Part shown: in pieces, positions 1-8,043 of the stretch | Layout of the letters: every line of letters starts with the position of its first letter | Numbering within the stretch: the stretch's first letter is position 1 | Assembly (NCBI GenBank): GCA_900551745.1 | Contig: URXA01000016.1 | Location: 1 to 27,350 of the forward strand | DNA: 27,350 bases | Direction: 5' to 3' | Source: an uncultured Phascolarctobacterium sp. | GTDB taxonomy: Bacteria; Bacillota; Negativicutes; Acidaminococcales; Acidaminococcaceae | Position numbers and translations under genes: made by a program | The notes under the pieces: generated by a model | What the model was told of the DNA's origin: nothing | The model's input: only the letters and a program-made list of their open reading frames with translations | Database searches by the model: none

Positions 1-75
<75 letters not shown>

Positions 76-95
76 ATTGATTAGCAACAAGATGT

Positions 96-124
96 ATTTT
101 AAAACAGAACGCTGCCTTTGTCAA
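96..124 (-). promoter_or_regulatory. Sigma-70/SigA-type promoter of tRNA-Gly
   Basis: On the minus strand a perfect -35 box TTGACA (119-124) and a -10 box TAAAAT (96-101) are separated by exactly 17 bases. The expected start of transcription is about 15 bases before the mature 5' end of the tRNA. This is one of the two best promoters in the window. Confidence 0.88.
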
Positions 125-159
125 CATTTTTTTGAAAAAAAGTTCTATATTTTCCACTT

Positions 160-1764
160 TTAAAAAATTCCTAAAACTAACTGACTGATATTTTTGGAAT
201 GATCGGAAACACGTTTCATATTGATCAGCAATTCCAGCATTACAAAACCAGCAACAGGATCACAGCGTTTTTCATTCAATCGTACGATATGATTTTTACG
301 GATCTCTTTTTGGTACTGTTTGACCTGACGGCACAATGCCCAGGCTTCTTCAGCCAGTTTCTTATCATCTTTTTCCAAGGCTTCCAAGGCTTTACCGCTG
401 GCTTCAAGCACCATCTGCCCTAAAGTACGCAGTTCGGCCTTAGCCTCATCTGAAAATTTTACATTGTCTTCATAAATCATCCGTACTTTTTTCGCTAAAG
501 TTTCACCGTGATCACCAATGCGCTCAATATCGTTGCAGGCATGTAAAAGACCCGTATGCCGGGCTGATAATTCTCTGCTCATCTGCGTTTCACTCATTTG
601 CGTCAGATATTTAGTAACTTCTTCTTCCAGCGCATCTATCACCGGCTCATGTTCTAAGACATAGGTGATCTTCCTGCTGTCCATGTCTTCCATTGCCGCT
701 ATGCTCAGTTCGACATTATGACGGGCCATAGTTCCCATACGTACAACTTCTTTACCGGCCAGCGTCATAGCAATAGACGGTGTTTTAAGCATATTCACAT
801 CCAAATATATCGGTTTGCGTGAAATAACACCATCGCTGCCAGGCAGCAACCGTTCCACAAGCTTGATAAAAGGAGCGGCAAAAGGCAGGAAAATAAGTGT
901 ATTGATAATATTAAAGGCTGTATGCGCATTAGCTATCTGACGCGCTATATCATGAGCCGGCGATACTGCCAAAACAAATTTTATAAACAATCCCATAAAG
1001 GTTACGAAAAGGATGCTGCCAATCAGATTGAACAGCACATGCGCTAAAGCAACACGTTTTGCCGTAACATTTGCACGCCAGGCCGCCATGATCGCTGTAA
1101 TGCAGGTACCGATATTATCACCCAGAAGTACGGGAATTGCGCCTTCTAAAGGTATCAATCCCTGACTTGCCATGGCAATCAAAATACCAATAGTAGCGGA
1201 GCTGGATTGGATGAGCACAGTCATTACAATACCTACGCCAATGCCTAAAATCGGATTATGAGAGAATTTGCCGATAAAATCAACAAAACCCTGATACTCG
1301 CGTAGGGGTAACACAGATTGTCCCATCATACTCATGCCCAGCATCAGGATACCAAAACCAAGAAGTACCTGACCCAGATATTTACCGCGGCGGCGTTTGG
1401 CAAGCAGCTGCATCGCAAACCCAATTGCCAAAATCAAAGTGACATAATCAGTAAGTTTAAAGGCAATCAGCTGGGCAGTAATAGTGGTACCAATATTTGC
1501 ACCCATAACGATGCCGAATGCCTGTTTCAATGTCATCAGCCCAGCATTTACCAAACCAACAGTCATGACTGTTGTTGCACTGCTGGACTGCAAAACAGCA
1601 GTTACAGCTGCACCCAATGCTACTCCGACAATCAAAACTCCAGTCAATGCTTCCAGTATTTTCTGCAATTTTTCACCAGCAGCACGCTGCAGGCCATCGC
1701 CCATCAATTGCATGCCATATAAAAACAATGCCAAACCACCTAGAAAGCCAAAGAAATATACCAT
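160..1764 (-). CDS. Na/Pi-cotransporter family protein with PhoU-like tail
   Basis: A 534-residue membrane protein of the NptA/YjbB sodium-phosphate cotransporter family, expected in the inner membrane. The N-terminal two thirds are hydrophobic. They carry the inverted-repeat signature twice, as QSSSATT around residues 59-65 and QSSSATI around 186-192, each in the re-entrant position expected for the family. From about residue 340 the protein becomes soluble, helical and charged, like a PhoU domain; in this family that domain is thought to regulate or couple phosphate movement. The ATG at 1764 follows GGGGGC at a workable distance, and a promoter lies at 1808-1837. It is a single-gene unit unrelated to the LPS genes. 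Phosphate as substrate is inferred from the family; no GC-rich terminator was seen after the stop codon. Confidence 0.9.
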   Translation of the reverse strand: MVYFFGFLGGLALFLYGMQLMGDGLQRAAGEKLQKILEALTGVLIVGVALGAAVTAVLQSSSATTVMTVGLVNAGLMTLKQAFGIVMGANIGTTITAQLIAFKLTDYVTLILAIGFAMQLLAKRRRGKYLGQVLLGFGILMLGMSMMGQSVLPLREYQGFVDFIGKFSHNPILGIGVGIVMTVLIQSSSATIGILIAMASQGLIPLEGAIPVLLGDNIGTCITAIMAAWRANVTAKRVALAHVLFNLIGSILFVTFMGLFIKFVLAVSPAHDIARQIANAHTAFNIINTLIFLPFAAPFIKLVERLLPGSDGVISRKPIYLDVNMLKTPSIAMTLAGKEVVRMGTMARHNVELSIAAMEDMDSRKITYVLEHEPVIDALEEEVTKYLTQMSETQMSRELSARHTGLLHACNDIERIGDHGETLAKKVRMIYEDNVKFSDEAKAELRTLGQMVLEASGKALEALEKDDKKLAEEAWALCRQVKQYQKEIRKNHIVRLNEKRCDPVAGFVMLELLINMKRVSDHSKNISQLVLGIF

Positions 1765-1807
1765 AATTGCCCCCAGTTCTCACCTTTTTATTTTATACTT
1801 AACTTTT

Positions 1808-1837
1808 ATTATACTAGATTTTACAACGTGCTTACAA
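1808..1837 (-). promoter_or_regulatory. Promoter of the Na/Pi-cotransporter gene
   Basis: On the minus strand a consensus -10 box TATAAT (1808-1813) lies 18 bases after a weaker -35 box TTGTAA (1832-1837). It is 44 bases upstream of the ATG at 1764. A small perfect palindrome (1871-1883, GTCCC-AGC-GGGAC) sits further upstream, between this promoter and the terminator of the preceding gene. Confidence 0.68.
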
Positions 1838-1895
1838 GAAAAAAACTTTTCTTCAACAGCTTATTTCACTGTCCCAGCGGGACTTTTATGCAATA

Positions 1896-1927
1896 ATAAA
1901 AAATCCCCATATCATTTTGATATGGGG
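1896..1927 (-). terminator. Rho-independent terminator after the thioredoxin-like gene
   Basis: A perfect 10-bp stem CCCCATATCA/TGATATGGGG (1905-1914 with 1918-1927) has a 3-base loop. On the minus strand it is followed by ATTTTTTATT. It lies 52 bases beyond the stop of the gene at 1979-2218. Confidence 0.88.
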
Positions 1928-1978
1928 TAAAGAATCAATATAACATTTGTATACTCAAGCATCTCAATATAATGCCAT

Positions 1979-2218
1979 TCAATTCAAATGTTGGATGATC
2001 TCCATTATTTCTTCAACAGGCAGCACACTGCCGCCTGCAACAACTTTTTCGTCAATAACCAAAGCTGGTAAGGCCATAACTCCGTAAGCGACTACACGCC
2101 GTAAATCATTAACACGTTCAAACTCAGCATGACATTTGAGCTTTTTAGCCGCGATGGCTGCATTTTGCAATAACAATTCGCATTGTTTCGTCATAGGCCC
2201 TAAAACCTTTATATGCAT
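1979..2218 (-). CDS. Small thioredoxin-fold protein with degenerate active site
   Basis: A 79-residue protein of the short redox-active disulfide / thioredoxin-like family. Relatives typically begin with a strand followed by GxGCxxC. Here the start reads MHIKVLGPMTKQC, so the first cysteine position is Thr and only the second cysteine (Cys13) remains (TKQC). The cis-proline region survives as MALPALVIDEKVV, and the fold length is complete. A further cysteine at residue 29 (KLKC) is not in a standard catalytic position. The ATG at 2218 has AAGGTGAT upstream. The gene has its own putative promoter (2256-2283) and a strong terminator. A disulfide reductase role is doubtful without CxxC; monothiol chemistry or a structural role is possible. 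The sequence is complete, so this is substitution rather than truncation. Confidence 0.8.
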   Translation of the reverse strand: MHIKVLGPMTKQCELLLQNAAIAAKKLKCHAEFERVNDLRRVVAYGVMALPALVIDEKVVAGGSVLPVEEIMEIIQHLN

Positions 2219-2255
2219 TTATATCACCTTCGCTTTTCTTAGTGCTTGCTTTACA

Positions 2256-2283
2256 ACTATAGGATACCAAAAGCCTTTGTCCT
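2256..2283 (-). promoter_or_regulatory. Putative promoter of the thioredoxin-like gene
   Basis: On the minus strand a -10-like TATAGT (2256-2261) lies 16 bases after a -35-like AGGACA (2278-2283), about 38 bases upstream of the ATG. The -35 match is only partial. Confidence 0.42.
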
Positions 2284-2291
2284 AAGTTGGG

Positions 2292-2329
2292 CTAAAAAGT
2301 GAATTGTTTGTAAATTTTCAGGCAATTCA
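2292..2329 (-). terminator. Weak candidate terminator after the cyclodeaminase gene
   Basis: The inverted repeat TGAATTG/CAATTCA (2300-2306 and 2323-2329) encloses a 16-base loop. On the minus strand it is followed by CTTTTTAG. The stem is AU-rich and the loop long, so termination would be inefficient at best. Confidence 0.35.
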
Positions 2330-2361
2330 TTATGTTTCGCTAAATATTAACAAATTTTACT

Positions 2362-2994
2362 TTATGACAGAACTTTATCAGTATGTTCCAAAACATTTTT
2401 TTCTGCCAATAAGGCTTTTTGCTCCAATGCTGTAATTCTTTCGACAAGCACCAAGCAATAATCCTGATCCTTAATCAGATTCAGATTTATTTTTACATTA
2501 TAAACTGCGCTGCGTACGGCGGCCCTGGCCATCAACGCCGCTACAGCAGCATCTGTAATTACAGCCGGATTACCTAATTCTGCTGCTTCTGCTGCCAAAA
2601 GTAAAACTGCCAGAGCTTTCTCACCGATTTTCAAAGGTATCTCTGCTGCCGTTTTGGCAGCTTCCTTAATTTTTATTTGGCGCAGTTCTTTTTCTGAATC
2701 AGTTGCTTTAGGCATTTTATAACATTTCATAAACGCTTCAAAAACGCTGGCATCTTCCTGCGCCAATTGGAGCAATTCTTTTCGCAGATATTCACTTGCA
2801 GCTGCCAGCCGAAGCATTTCACCTTCTACCAGTAAAAACTTTTCTTTTCCCACAGTAAGATTAGCGACCATTGAAGCTAAGGCCGCACCTATAGCCCCAC
2901 CTAATGCAGCAGCTCCGCCGCCGCCTGGAACAGGCTCTTTAGATGCCAGTCTTTCTAAAAATTCATCACAGCTGAGTTTCATTAAATCATTCAT
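2362..2994 (-). CDS. Cyclodeaminase/cyclohydrolase family protein (FTCD_C-like)
   Basis: A 210-residue cytosolic protein of the formiminotetrahydrofolate cyclodeaminase / methenyl-tetrahydrofolate cyclohydrolase family (FTCD C-terminal domain, FchA-like). The diagnostic N-terminal signature PVPGGGGAAALGGAIGAALA (residues 22-41) is intact, and the rest is the expected all-helical, alanine-rich fold at standalone length. The probable reaction is on one-carbon-substituted tetrahydrofolate; the sequence cannot separate cyclohydrolase from cyclodeaminase activity. The ATG at 2994 has AAGGAG six bases upstream. The gene begins 10 bases after the stop of the 5'-nucleotidase gene (3005-4528), so the two are probably co-transcribed. 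No formiminotransferase or histidine-degradation gene is nearby, which slightly favours folate interconversion. Confidence 0.87.
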   Translation of the reverse strand: MNDLMKLSCDEFLERLASKEPVPGGGGAAALGGAIGAALASMVANLTVGKEKFLLVEGEMLRLAAASEYLRKELLQLAQEDASVFEAFMKCYKMPKATDSEKELRQIKIKEAAKTAAEIPLKIGEKALAVLLLAAEAAELGNPAVITDAAVAALMARAAVRSAVYNVKINLNLIKDQDYCLVLVERITALEQKALLAEKNVLEHTDKVLS

Positions 2995-3004
2995 TTCATA
3001 CTCC

Positions 3005-4528
3005 TTAATTTTTTATTTGCAAACGCTCATCATGAACAAAAACGTCAATCGTCTTCAAACTCCGCAGAGCAAAAGCAAAAAAGGTCTTATCCTTGCCACA
3101 ATCCCGCAAATACTGCGCATTTTTCAGGCTGTAGAAACCATCACCGCCACTGAACATAAAATCATTACTCACGACTTTATAATATTTTTCATCTGCTAAT
3201 ATGCTGCCGTCAGACAAAGTTACACTGCTGATTCTCTGCCCTTCCGGCCTGCTGATATCGACACTGACACGCAGCCCCGAAAAACGCAGCCTGCTGATAG
3301 CAAGGTTGCCAATACCATGTTCCAGAACCTGACGCAGATCACTGCCTTTTACTTCCGCCGTATATATAGTACTGTCAAAGGGAAATATTTTCACTAAATC
3401 ACGAATCGTTATCATTCCAACCGGCAAAGCATCGCGTACAGCACCACCATTATATAAAGCAACATCAGCCTTAAAGCCGCTTTTTAAAAGATCCATGAAA
3501 TAGTCTCCGACTCTTGATTCTCCATTACGGTCATTCGTCAGCATCTGGCCATTGACAGCTAAAATCTCATTATATTTAGCATCTATATCTTTAAACAGTG
3601 GCTCCAAAAGCCTTGCCATTGCACTATCCTGTATTCTCGGTAATTCACTCAATTTATAAACGCGCGAATTTGCAGCCACAACTTTTTTATCTGCCCGGGA
3701 ATATACTAAGTTAATTCTGCCAACCGCCTCTCCATAACAGCCGGCCTGGATTACCGGAATATCCCCATATGTTCCGCTGACACACAAATGTGAATGTCCT
3801 GTAACCACCGCATCTACTCCATGAACTGCTTGCAAAAGCGGGATTACCTCTCCTGCAATAACAGCATTCTCTCCTTGACTGCTGCCGATATGTGTCAGTA
3901 AAACAATAATCTGCGCCCCTTGTTTTCTCAATTCATCGACATATACCTGTGCGATCTGTTCCGGTGGTAAAATTTTTACCTTCTGCAAATTAAACTGTGA
4001 GGCTTTTTCCTGAGTTTCAATCGTAGTAAGACCCACTATACCAATTGTCAAACCGTTCCTCTGCAGCATTACATAAGGTTTAAAAGGTTCCGCAACTCTA
4101 TCTCCTGCAGCCTCAACAATATTTGCTCCCAAGATGGGGAAATTTGCTGCAGCAGCCTGTCGCTTTATTACGTCCAGCGGATAATCAAAAATATGATTAC
4201 CTGCTGTATTGGCGCTAAAGCCCATCTTATTCATCGCTGTCACAACTGGCAGTCCCTGATATTCATTGGCATCGATTGTCCCAGAAAACATATCACCGCC
4301 GCCCAAAAGCAATGATCCAGCAGGATTTTGCTTCATCAGTTCGTTAATTACTCCTGCCAAAACAGCACCCCCAGGATCAGCAGCCTCAGCACGCAGATGC
4401 CCATGGAAATCATTCACACTGTAAATATCTATTTCGACAAATGGTTTTTCTGCTGCATTTACTGCCGTCACTATCAATAATAACAGCAGTGTTAACCATA
4501 CCAGACTACATTTTTTCATCCTAAGCAT
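3005..4528 (-). CDS. Exported 5'-nucleotidase / UDP-sugar hydrolase family metallophosphatase
   Basis: A 507-residue secreted or periplasmic enzyme of the UshA/YfkN 5'-nucleotidase family. It starts with a signal peptide: a hydrophobic stretch at residues 9-21, with probable cleavage after AVNA at 25. The two-metal phosphoesterase motifs follow in order: NDFHGH (39-44), GGGDMFSG (76-83), GNHIFD (110-115), then THIGSS and GHSH. The C-terminal substrate-binding domain has NGGAVRDALP and GGDGFYSL. The commonest form of the third motif is GNHEFD; the Glu is replaced by Ile here, but the Asn and His are kept. It presumably releases phosphate and nucleosides from nucleotides outside the cytoplasm. 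The ATG at 4528 follows GGGGGTGG closely; an in-frame ATG three codons later is also possible. It heads a two-gene unit with the gene at 2362-2994. No convincing promoter was seen between it and the terminator at 4591-4622. Confidence 0.9.
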   Translation of the reverse strand: MLRMKKCSLVWLTLLLLLIVTAVNAAEKPFVEIDIYSVNDFHGHLRAEAADPGGAVLAGVINELMKQNPAGSLLLGGGDMFSGTIDANEYQGLPVVTAMNKMGFSANTAGNHIFDYPLDVIKRQAAAANFPILGANIVEAAGDRVAEPFKPYVMLQRNGLTIGIVGLTTIETQEKASQFNLQKVKILPPEQIAQVYVDELRKQGAQIIVLLTHIGSSQGENAVIAGEVIPLLQAVHGVDAVVTGHSHLCVSGTYGDIPVIQAGCYGEAVGRINLVYSRADKKVVAANSRVYKLSELPRIQDSAMARLLEPLFKDIDAKYNEILAVNGQMLTNDRNGESRVGDYFMDLLKSGFKADVALYNGGAVRDALPVGMITIRDLVKIFPFDSTIYTAEVKGSDLRQVLEHGIGNLAISRLRFSGLRVSVDISRPEGQRISSVTLSDGSILADEKYYKVVSNDFMFSGGDGFYSLKNAQYLRDCGKDKTFFAFALRSLKTIDVFVHDERLQIKN

Positions 4529-4590
4529 TTTCCACCCCCATTTTAAACTGCCCTGATTTTATTCGCCGCAATTCAATATTTTCCCTGCTA

Positions 4591-4622
4591 AAAAAGCACA
4601 GGGAAAATTCCCTGTGCTTTTT
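4591..4622 (-). terminator. Terminator of the lpxB-to-RuvC-like operon (bidirectional form)
   Basis: A 13-bp stem AAAAAGCACAGGG/CCCTGTGCTTTTT (4591-4603 with 4610-4622) has a short A/T loop. A T-run follows on either strand. It begins 12 bases beyond the stop codon at 4635 and closes the long LPS operon. Confidence 0.92.
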
Positions 4623-4634
4623 ATTACACTATAT

Positions 4635-5039
4635 TTATTTTTTCAAATAACGCCGTACCAGAACAGCTGCTGCGTAACCATCAAGATTAATAGGAGGAAC
4701 TTGCAGTCCCAAAGGCAGTAAACGACGCCAGCCCTGCGGAGGATTTTCCTGCCAATATAATTTTCTGGCATCTTCCGTACTGTAGTCCTCTTCTATCATT
4801 AATATCTTGATTTCAGCAGTTGTTTCCACCAGCATTTTTTTTATACGGTCACAGTTAGTGCCGTCGCCCAAAATTACTGCTGTTGGAGCAGCGCCTAATA
4901 TTTGCGGCAACACTTCTGATAAAGTTTCTGTTGCCAATACTGCAACCTTTTTTATTCTTCCATCTGCCTCTACCCATGCAAATCCAGTTTTAGCACTACC
5001 AGGATCAACGCCTAAGTACCATACTTTATTTTCTGGCAT
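4635..5039 (-). CDS. RuvC/YqgF-like RNase H-fold protein
   Basis: A 134-residue cytosolic protein with a RuvC/YqgF (RuvX)-type RNase H fold. Beta-strand 1 carries GVDPGSAKTG (residues 10-19) with the expected catalytic Asp12. A strand ends in VILGDG (55-60), an acidic EED follows a later strand (83-85), and the C-terminal helix begins with NLDGYAAAVLVRRYL with Asp120. These acidic positions are compatible with a metal-dependent nuclease, but substrate and activity are unknown; it may be a specialised paralogue rather than the housekeeping YqgF. The ATG at 5039 has GAGGTGG just upstream and overlaps the DUF3084 gene by 14 bases, so the two are translationally coupled. It is the last gene of an operon otherwise devoted to lipid A, Kdo and Lpt transport, which its fold does not explain. 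Confidence 0.75.
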   Translation of the reverse strand: MPENKVWYLGVDPGSAKTGFAWVEADGRIKKVAVLATETLSEVLPQILGAAPTAVILGDGTNCDRIKKMLVETTAEIKILMIEEDYSTEDARKLYWQENPPQGWRRLLPLGLQVPPINLDGYAAAVLVRRYLKK

Positions 5040-6198
5040 TTTCCACCTCTAAGCGCAGTAAAACTGGTCCTGAAGCATTAATGTCACCTTTAGCATAGGC
5101 CTTAAGTATAACTTTCCCGCCATACTTAGCCATTTTCTCGCCTGTTTCAACCATTGTTCCAGCATCCATATTGCCAACCTTCCCCGTAAGAGGGTCGGGT
5201 ATGACTCCGGCAGCAACCGCTACACGGTTAATATCAGATAGAAATTCCAATATTTCACCGTTCATACTGCTTTCACTTTGTTCAAGATCTATTTCTTTAC
5301 TAAAGATCAACTCATTATTTTTATAAATACGATTATCTGCTGCCAGTTCCAATGTACATACAGCAGGTTCACCGGCAATAATATTAGCAACAGTTCTTAC
5401 TCTGACAAAAATATTCCCCTGAGCAGCTTTAATGCGCGTCAAAGCCTCTTCAATTACCTCATTAGGCATCCATATGGCCTGCACAGGTTCTTCTGCTTCT
5501 ATTCCCATACGATGCAGGGTAACTTCATTAGCTGTAGCTAAAAACAACTGCATTTGCCGGTTATTTTCTTCGTCATTTAAACTGCCTTTCAAAACTCCAG
5601 CATAAACCACTTCGCCACTGCGAAAAATAACCTGACCTTCACGAATAGCCAAAATTCCCCGCCGCAGACGTTCTGTCATCTGTTCGAGGTTAGTGACTTC
5701 GCCTTCAAGAGACTGTTTGGCCTGCGATAATTCTCCCACAGCCGACTGAGCCTGCTGCAGCTGTCCCTTGGCTTCCTCATAGTTCTGGCGGGCAGCAACT
5801 AACTGATTCTCAATCGCAGCTTTTTCAGCCGCACTATCTTTTATCTGTTCGTCCAAAATCCTGATAGTCTTATTTTTTTCTGCAACATCAGTCTGAGCTT
5901 TTGACAATGCCGCAGTCGCCTGATCTTTTTCACTGTTCAAAGCCACTAAATCACTCTGCAGTTTTTCCATGCCGAACATTGCGATCCTGGCACTGTCAGA
6001 GGCGACCGCCATTGTTACCAGAGTAATGGAAGCAATCAAAATTCCGGTTATAACTGTTATCAAAACTGAAGTATGATAGGGCCTTAAACCAAAGACAGAA
6101 AGTCTTTTCTTACCAATCTTGCTTCCCAGCTTATCTCCAATAAAAGCAATCAACCCTCCAACTATTGCCAAAATCAAAATCAACCGTAATCCGAACAT
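5026..6198 (-). CDS. DUF3084 membrane-anchored coiled-coil protein
   Basis: A 390-residue protein recognised as DUF3084. Two membrane segments lie at about residues 3-22 and 45-68, separated by a short basic loop containing LSVFGLRPYHTS. A long coiled coil runs from about 78 to 175, rich in Lys, Glu, Gln and Ala heptads. A soluble C-terminal domain (about 175-390) includes IREGQVIFRSGEVVYAG. The domain probably lies on the extracytoplasmic side, though the topology is inferred. The family has no established function that I know of; the architecture suggests a scaffold in the envelope. The ATG at 6198 follows GGGGGTGG. The gene starts 22 bases after the LptF/G-type permease stop and overlaps the next gene, so it belongs to the same operon. 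Confidence 0.83.
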   Translation of the reverse strand: MFGLRLILILAIVGGLIAFIGDKLGSKIGKKRLSVFGLRPYHTSVLITVITGILIASITLVTMAVASDSARIAMFGMEKLQSDLVALNSEKDQATAALSKAQTDVAEKNKTIRILDEQIKDSAAEKAAIENQLVAARQNYEEAKGQLQQAQSAVGELSQAKQSLEGEVTNLEQMTERLRRGILAIREGQVIFRSGEVVYAGVLKGSLNDEENNRQMQLFLATANEVTLHRMGIEAEEPVQAIWMPNEVIEEALTRIKAAQGNIFVRVRTVANIIAGEPAVCTLELAADNRIYKNNELIFSKEIDLEQSESSMNGEILEFLSDINRVAVAAGVIPDPLTGKVGNMDAGTMVETGEKMAKYGGKVILKAYAKGDINASGPVLLRLEVENARK

Positions 6199-6220
6199 GC
6201 ATCCACCCCCTTATTTTAAA

Positions 6221-7312
6221 CTATGCATTTTTCTTTCTTAATAAATATATGCCGGCACCCAAACAGATCAGATTAGGAATAATGCATGCCAGCAACGGGT
6301 TCATTACTCCGCCTTTGCCAAGGCCTGTAGTAAGAGTCATTATCGCATAATAAATAAAAATCACGATAATACTGATGCCAAGCCCAATAGAAGAACTCGT
6401 TCTTTGTTTTTGCGTTCCTAACGGAGCGCCGATCATAGCAAAGAAGAAACTGGCGAGCGGAATCGAAATCCGCATATAGATTTCACACCACTGACGAGCG
6501 GTCGGCTGATGCTGTCTTTCCAAAACAGCAATATATTCACGCAATTCTCTGATCGTCATCTCCTCAGGTTCTTTCTGTTCCCAAGAAATCTCTTTAGGTG
6601 TTACATCAAGAGGAATGATCTGTTCTTTAAATTTAGCTGTGCTTTTGATTCCTTCCGCTTCATTCATTGTGTAAACAGTACCATCTTCCATTCGCCATGA
6701 TCCATTTTCCCAGTAAGCCTGTTTAGCCGTTTGAATTCTCGCCAGTTGCGATTTCTCAAATTCTTCGATCGTAATATTTTCCATTAAACCTTTTTTTTCA
6801 TCAAAACGGCGGGCATAAGTAATTCTCTGGGTGCTGCCGCTTAAAGTTTTAATGATAACATGATCCTGAGTTCGCGGTTTAGTATTCTTTTTGATCTCAT
6901 ATTCTAAAATCCTGCCATACTGAACTTTAGCTGCCGGTACTACCTTTTCTGCCCAGATAACAGAAAACATGCTGACAAAAAAAGCTACGATCAGTACTGG
7001 TGCAACAATACGGTAATAACTTATACCGCCTGATTTCATTGCCACAATCTCGCTGCTGCCCGATAATTTACCAAAAGCCATCAGCGAAGCCAGCAGCATC
7101 GACATCGGAAAGGTATAATTTATCACTTCGGGCAAACTATACATAAATAATCTGGCAATAGTCTCCCCCGAGGCCCCATATTTAGTCATGTATTGAGTCA
7201 GCTTAAAAAGCATGGAGCTGGCAATAAAAATACTGGAAAACGAAGCGATACCAAAAATAAAAGGGTACAGCAATTCACTTAAGACATAACGATCCAGTAA
7301 GCGTAAACGCAT
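6221..7312 (-). CDS. LptF/LptG-family LPS export permease
   Basis: A 363-residue inner-membrane protein of the YjgP/YjgQ family. In the Lpt system two such permeases sit on an LptB dimer and extract lipopolysaccharide from the inner membrane. Membrane helices lie near residues 15-35, 55-80 and 100-120, followed by a periplasmic beta-jellyroll-like region (about 130-265) and three more helices to the end. The cytoplasmic stretch LSGSSEIVAMKSGG after helix 2 matches the coupling region that contacts LptB. The length is typical. The ATG at 7312 has AGGAGG upstream and the gene starts 11 bases after lptB. LptF and LptG cannot be told apart here; it is the only permease of this type in the window. 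LptG is the name often used for such genes, so no symbol is assigned. Confidence 0.88.
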   Translation of the reverse strand: MRLRLLDRYVLSELLYPFIFGIASFSSIFIASSMLFKLTQYMTKYGASGETIARLFMYSLPEVINYTFPMSMLLASLMAFGKLSGSSEIVAMKSGGISYYRIVAPVLIVAFFVSMFSVIWAEKVVPAAKVQYGRILEYEIKKNTKPRTQDHVIIKTLSGSTQRITYARRFDEKKGLMENITIEEFEKSQLARIQTAKQAYWENGSWRMEDGTVYTMNEAEGIKSTAKFKEQIIPLDVTPKEISWEQKEPEEMTIRELREYIAVLERQHQPTARQWCEIYMRISIPLASFFFAMIGAPLGTQKQRTSSSIGLGISIIVIFIYYAIMTLTTGLGKGGVMNPLLACIIPNLICLGAGIYLLRKKNA

Positions 7313-7323
7313 CCCTATTCCTC

Positions 7324-8043
7324 CTACATGCTAAAGTTTTCGCCAAGATAATATTTACGTGCCGTTGGATCGTTAGCGATGGTTTCGCTGTCACCATGAA
7401 TTAAAATTTCACCGTTGGCAAGGATATATGCTTTATCAACAATACTTAAAGTTTCTCTTACATTATGGTCTGTTATCAGAATACCAATTCCGCGGTTCGC
7501 TAAATGCGCTATCATTCCCTGGATATCCGCTACAGCAATAGGATCGATTCCCGCAAAAGGTTCATCCAGCAGAATAAAAGCTGGGTCCGTAGCTAAAGCC
7601 CTAGCGATTTCAACACGTCTGCGTTCACCACCGGAAAGTTCTGTTCCTCTACTTTTTCTTATATGTTCAATACGAAATTCTTCGATCAAAGAATTCATTT
7701 TATTCACGCGTTCTTCCTCAGTCAGAACAGTTGTTTCTAAAATCGCTAAAATATTTTCTTCCACTGTCATTTTTCGAAAAATCGAGGCTTCCTGCGGCAA
7801 ATAGCCGATACCGGCTCTGGCACGTTCATACATTGCCAAAGATGATATGTCAGCTCCATCTAAAGTAACTACACCTTCGTCAGGACGTTCAATTCCTACA
7901 ATCATATAAAATGTCGTAGTCTTACCAGCACCATTGGGCCCCAGTAAACCGACGACACTGCCCTGCTCTACTGTGATACTGACCCGATTAACAACACGCC
8001 GCCCTGAATATTCTTTTACAAGCTCTTTCGTTTCTATAACCAC
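7324..8043 (-). CDS. lptB: LptB, LPS export ATPase
   Basis: A 239-residue ABC ATPase at the length and with the sequence character of LptB, the cytoplasmic motor of lipopolysaccharide export. It shows Walker A GPNGAGKT (35-42), the Q-loop YLPQ (81-84), signature LSGGE (136-140), Walker B ILLDE (157-161) and switch His193 in TDHNVRETL. The phrases LSGGERRRVEIARAL and DEPFAGIDPIAV are characteristic of LptB among ABC proteins. The start is a GTG at 8043 that shares one base with the lptA stop codon (TAGTG), a sign of coupled translation. lptC and lptA lie directly upstream and the permease directly downstream. Confidence 0.95.
   Translation of the reverse strand: MVIETKELVKEYSGRRVVNRVSITVEQGSVVGLLGPNGAGKTTTFYMIVGIERPDEGVVTLDGADISSLAMYERARAGIGYLPQEASIFRKMTVEENILAILETTVLTEEERVNKMNSLIEEFRIEHIRKSRGTELSGGERRRVEIARALATDPAFILLDEPFAGIDPIAVADIQGMIAHLANRGIGILITDHNVRETLSIVDKAYILANGEILIHGDSETIANDPTARKYYLGENFSM

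Noticed and set aside
1871..1883. Palindrome GTCCC-AGC-GGGAC as an operator or terminator
   Set aside because: The stem is only 5 bp and there is no gene on the plus strand that it could terminate; a single short palindrome is weak evidence for an operator.
1484..1930. Plus-strand open frame of 148 codons, antisense to the Na/Pi-cotransporter gene
   Set aside because: It has low-complexity composition, no ribosome binding site, no recognisable domain, and overlaps a clearly real gene. Similar plus-strand frames at 8073-8483, 23410-23808, 24439-24720 and 26686-26997 were rejected for the same reasons.
4529..4590. Promoter for the 5'-nucleotidase gene
   Set aside because: TTGAAT and TAAAAT occur on the minus strand but 25 bases apart; no pair with 16-18 base spacing was found, so none is annotated.
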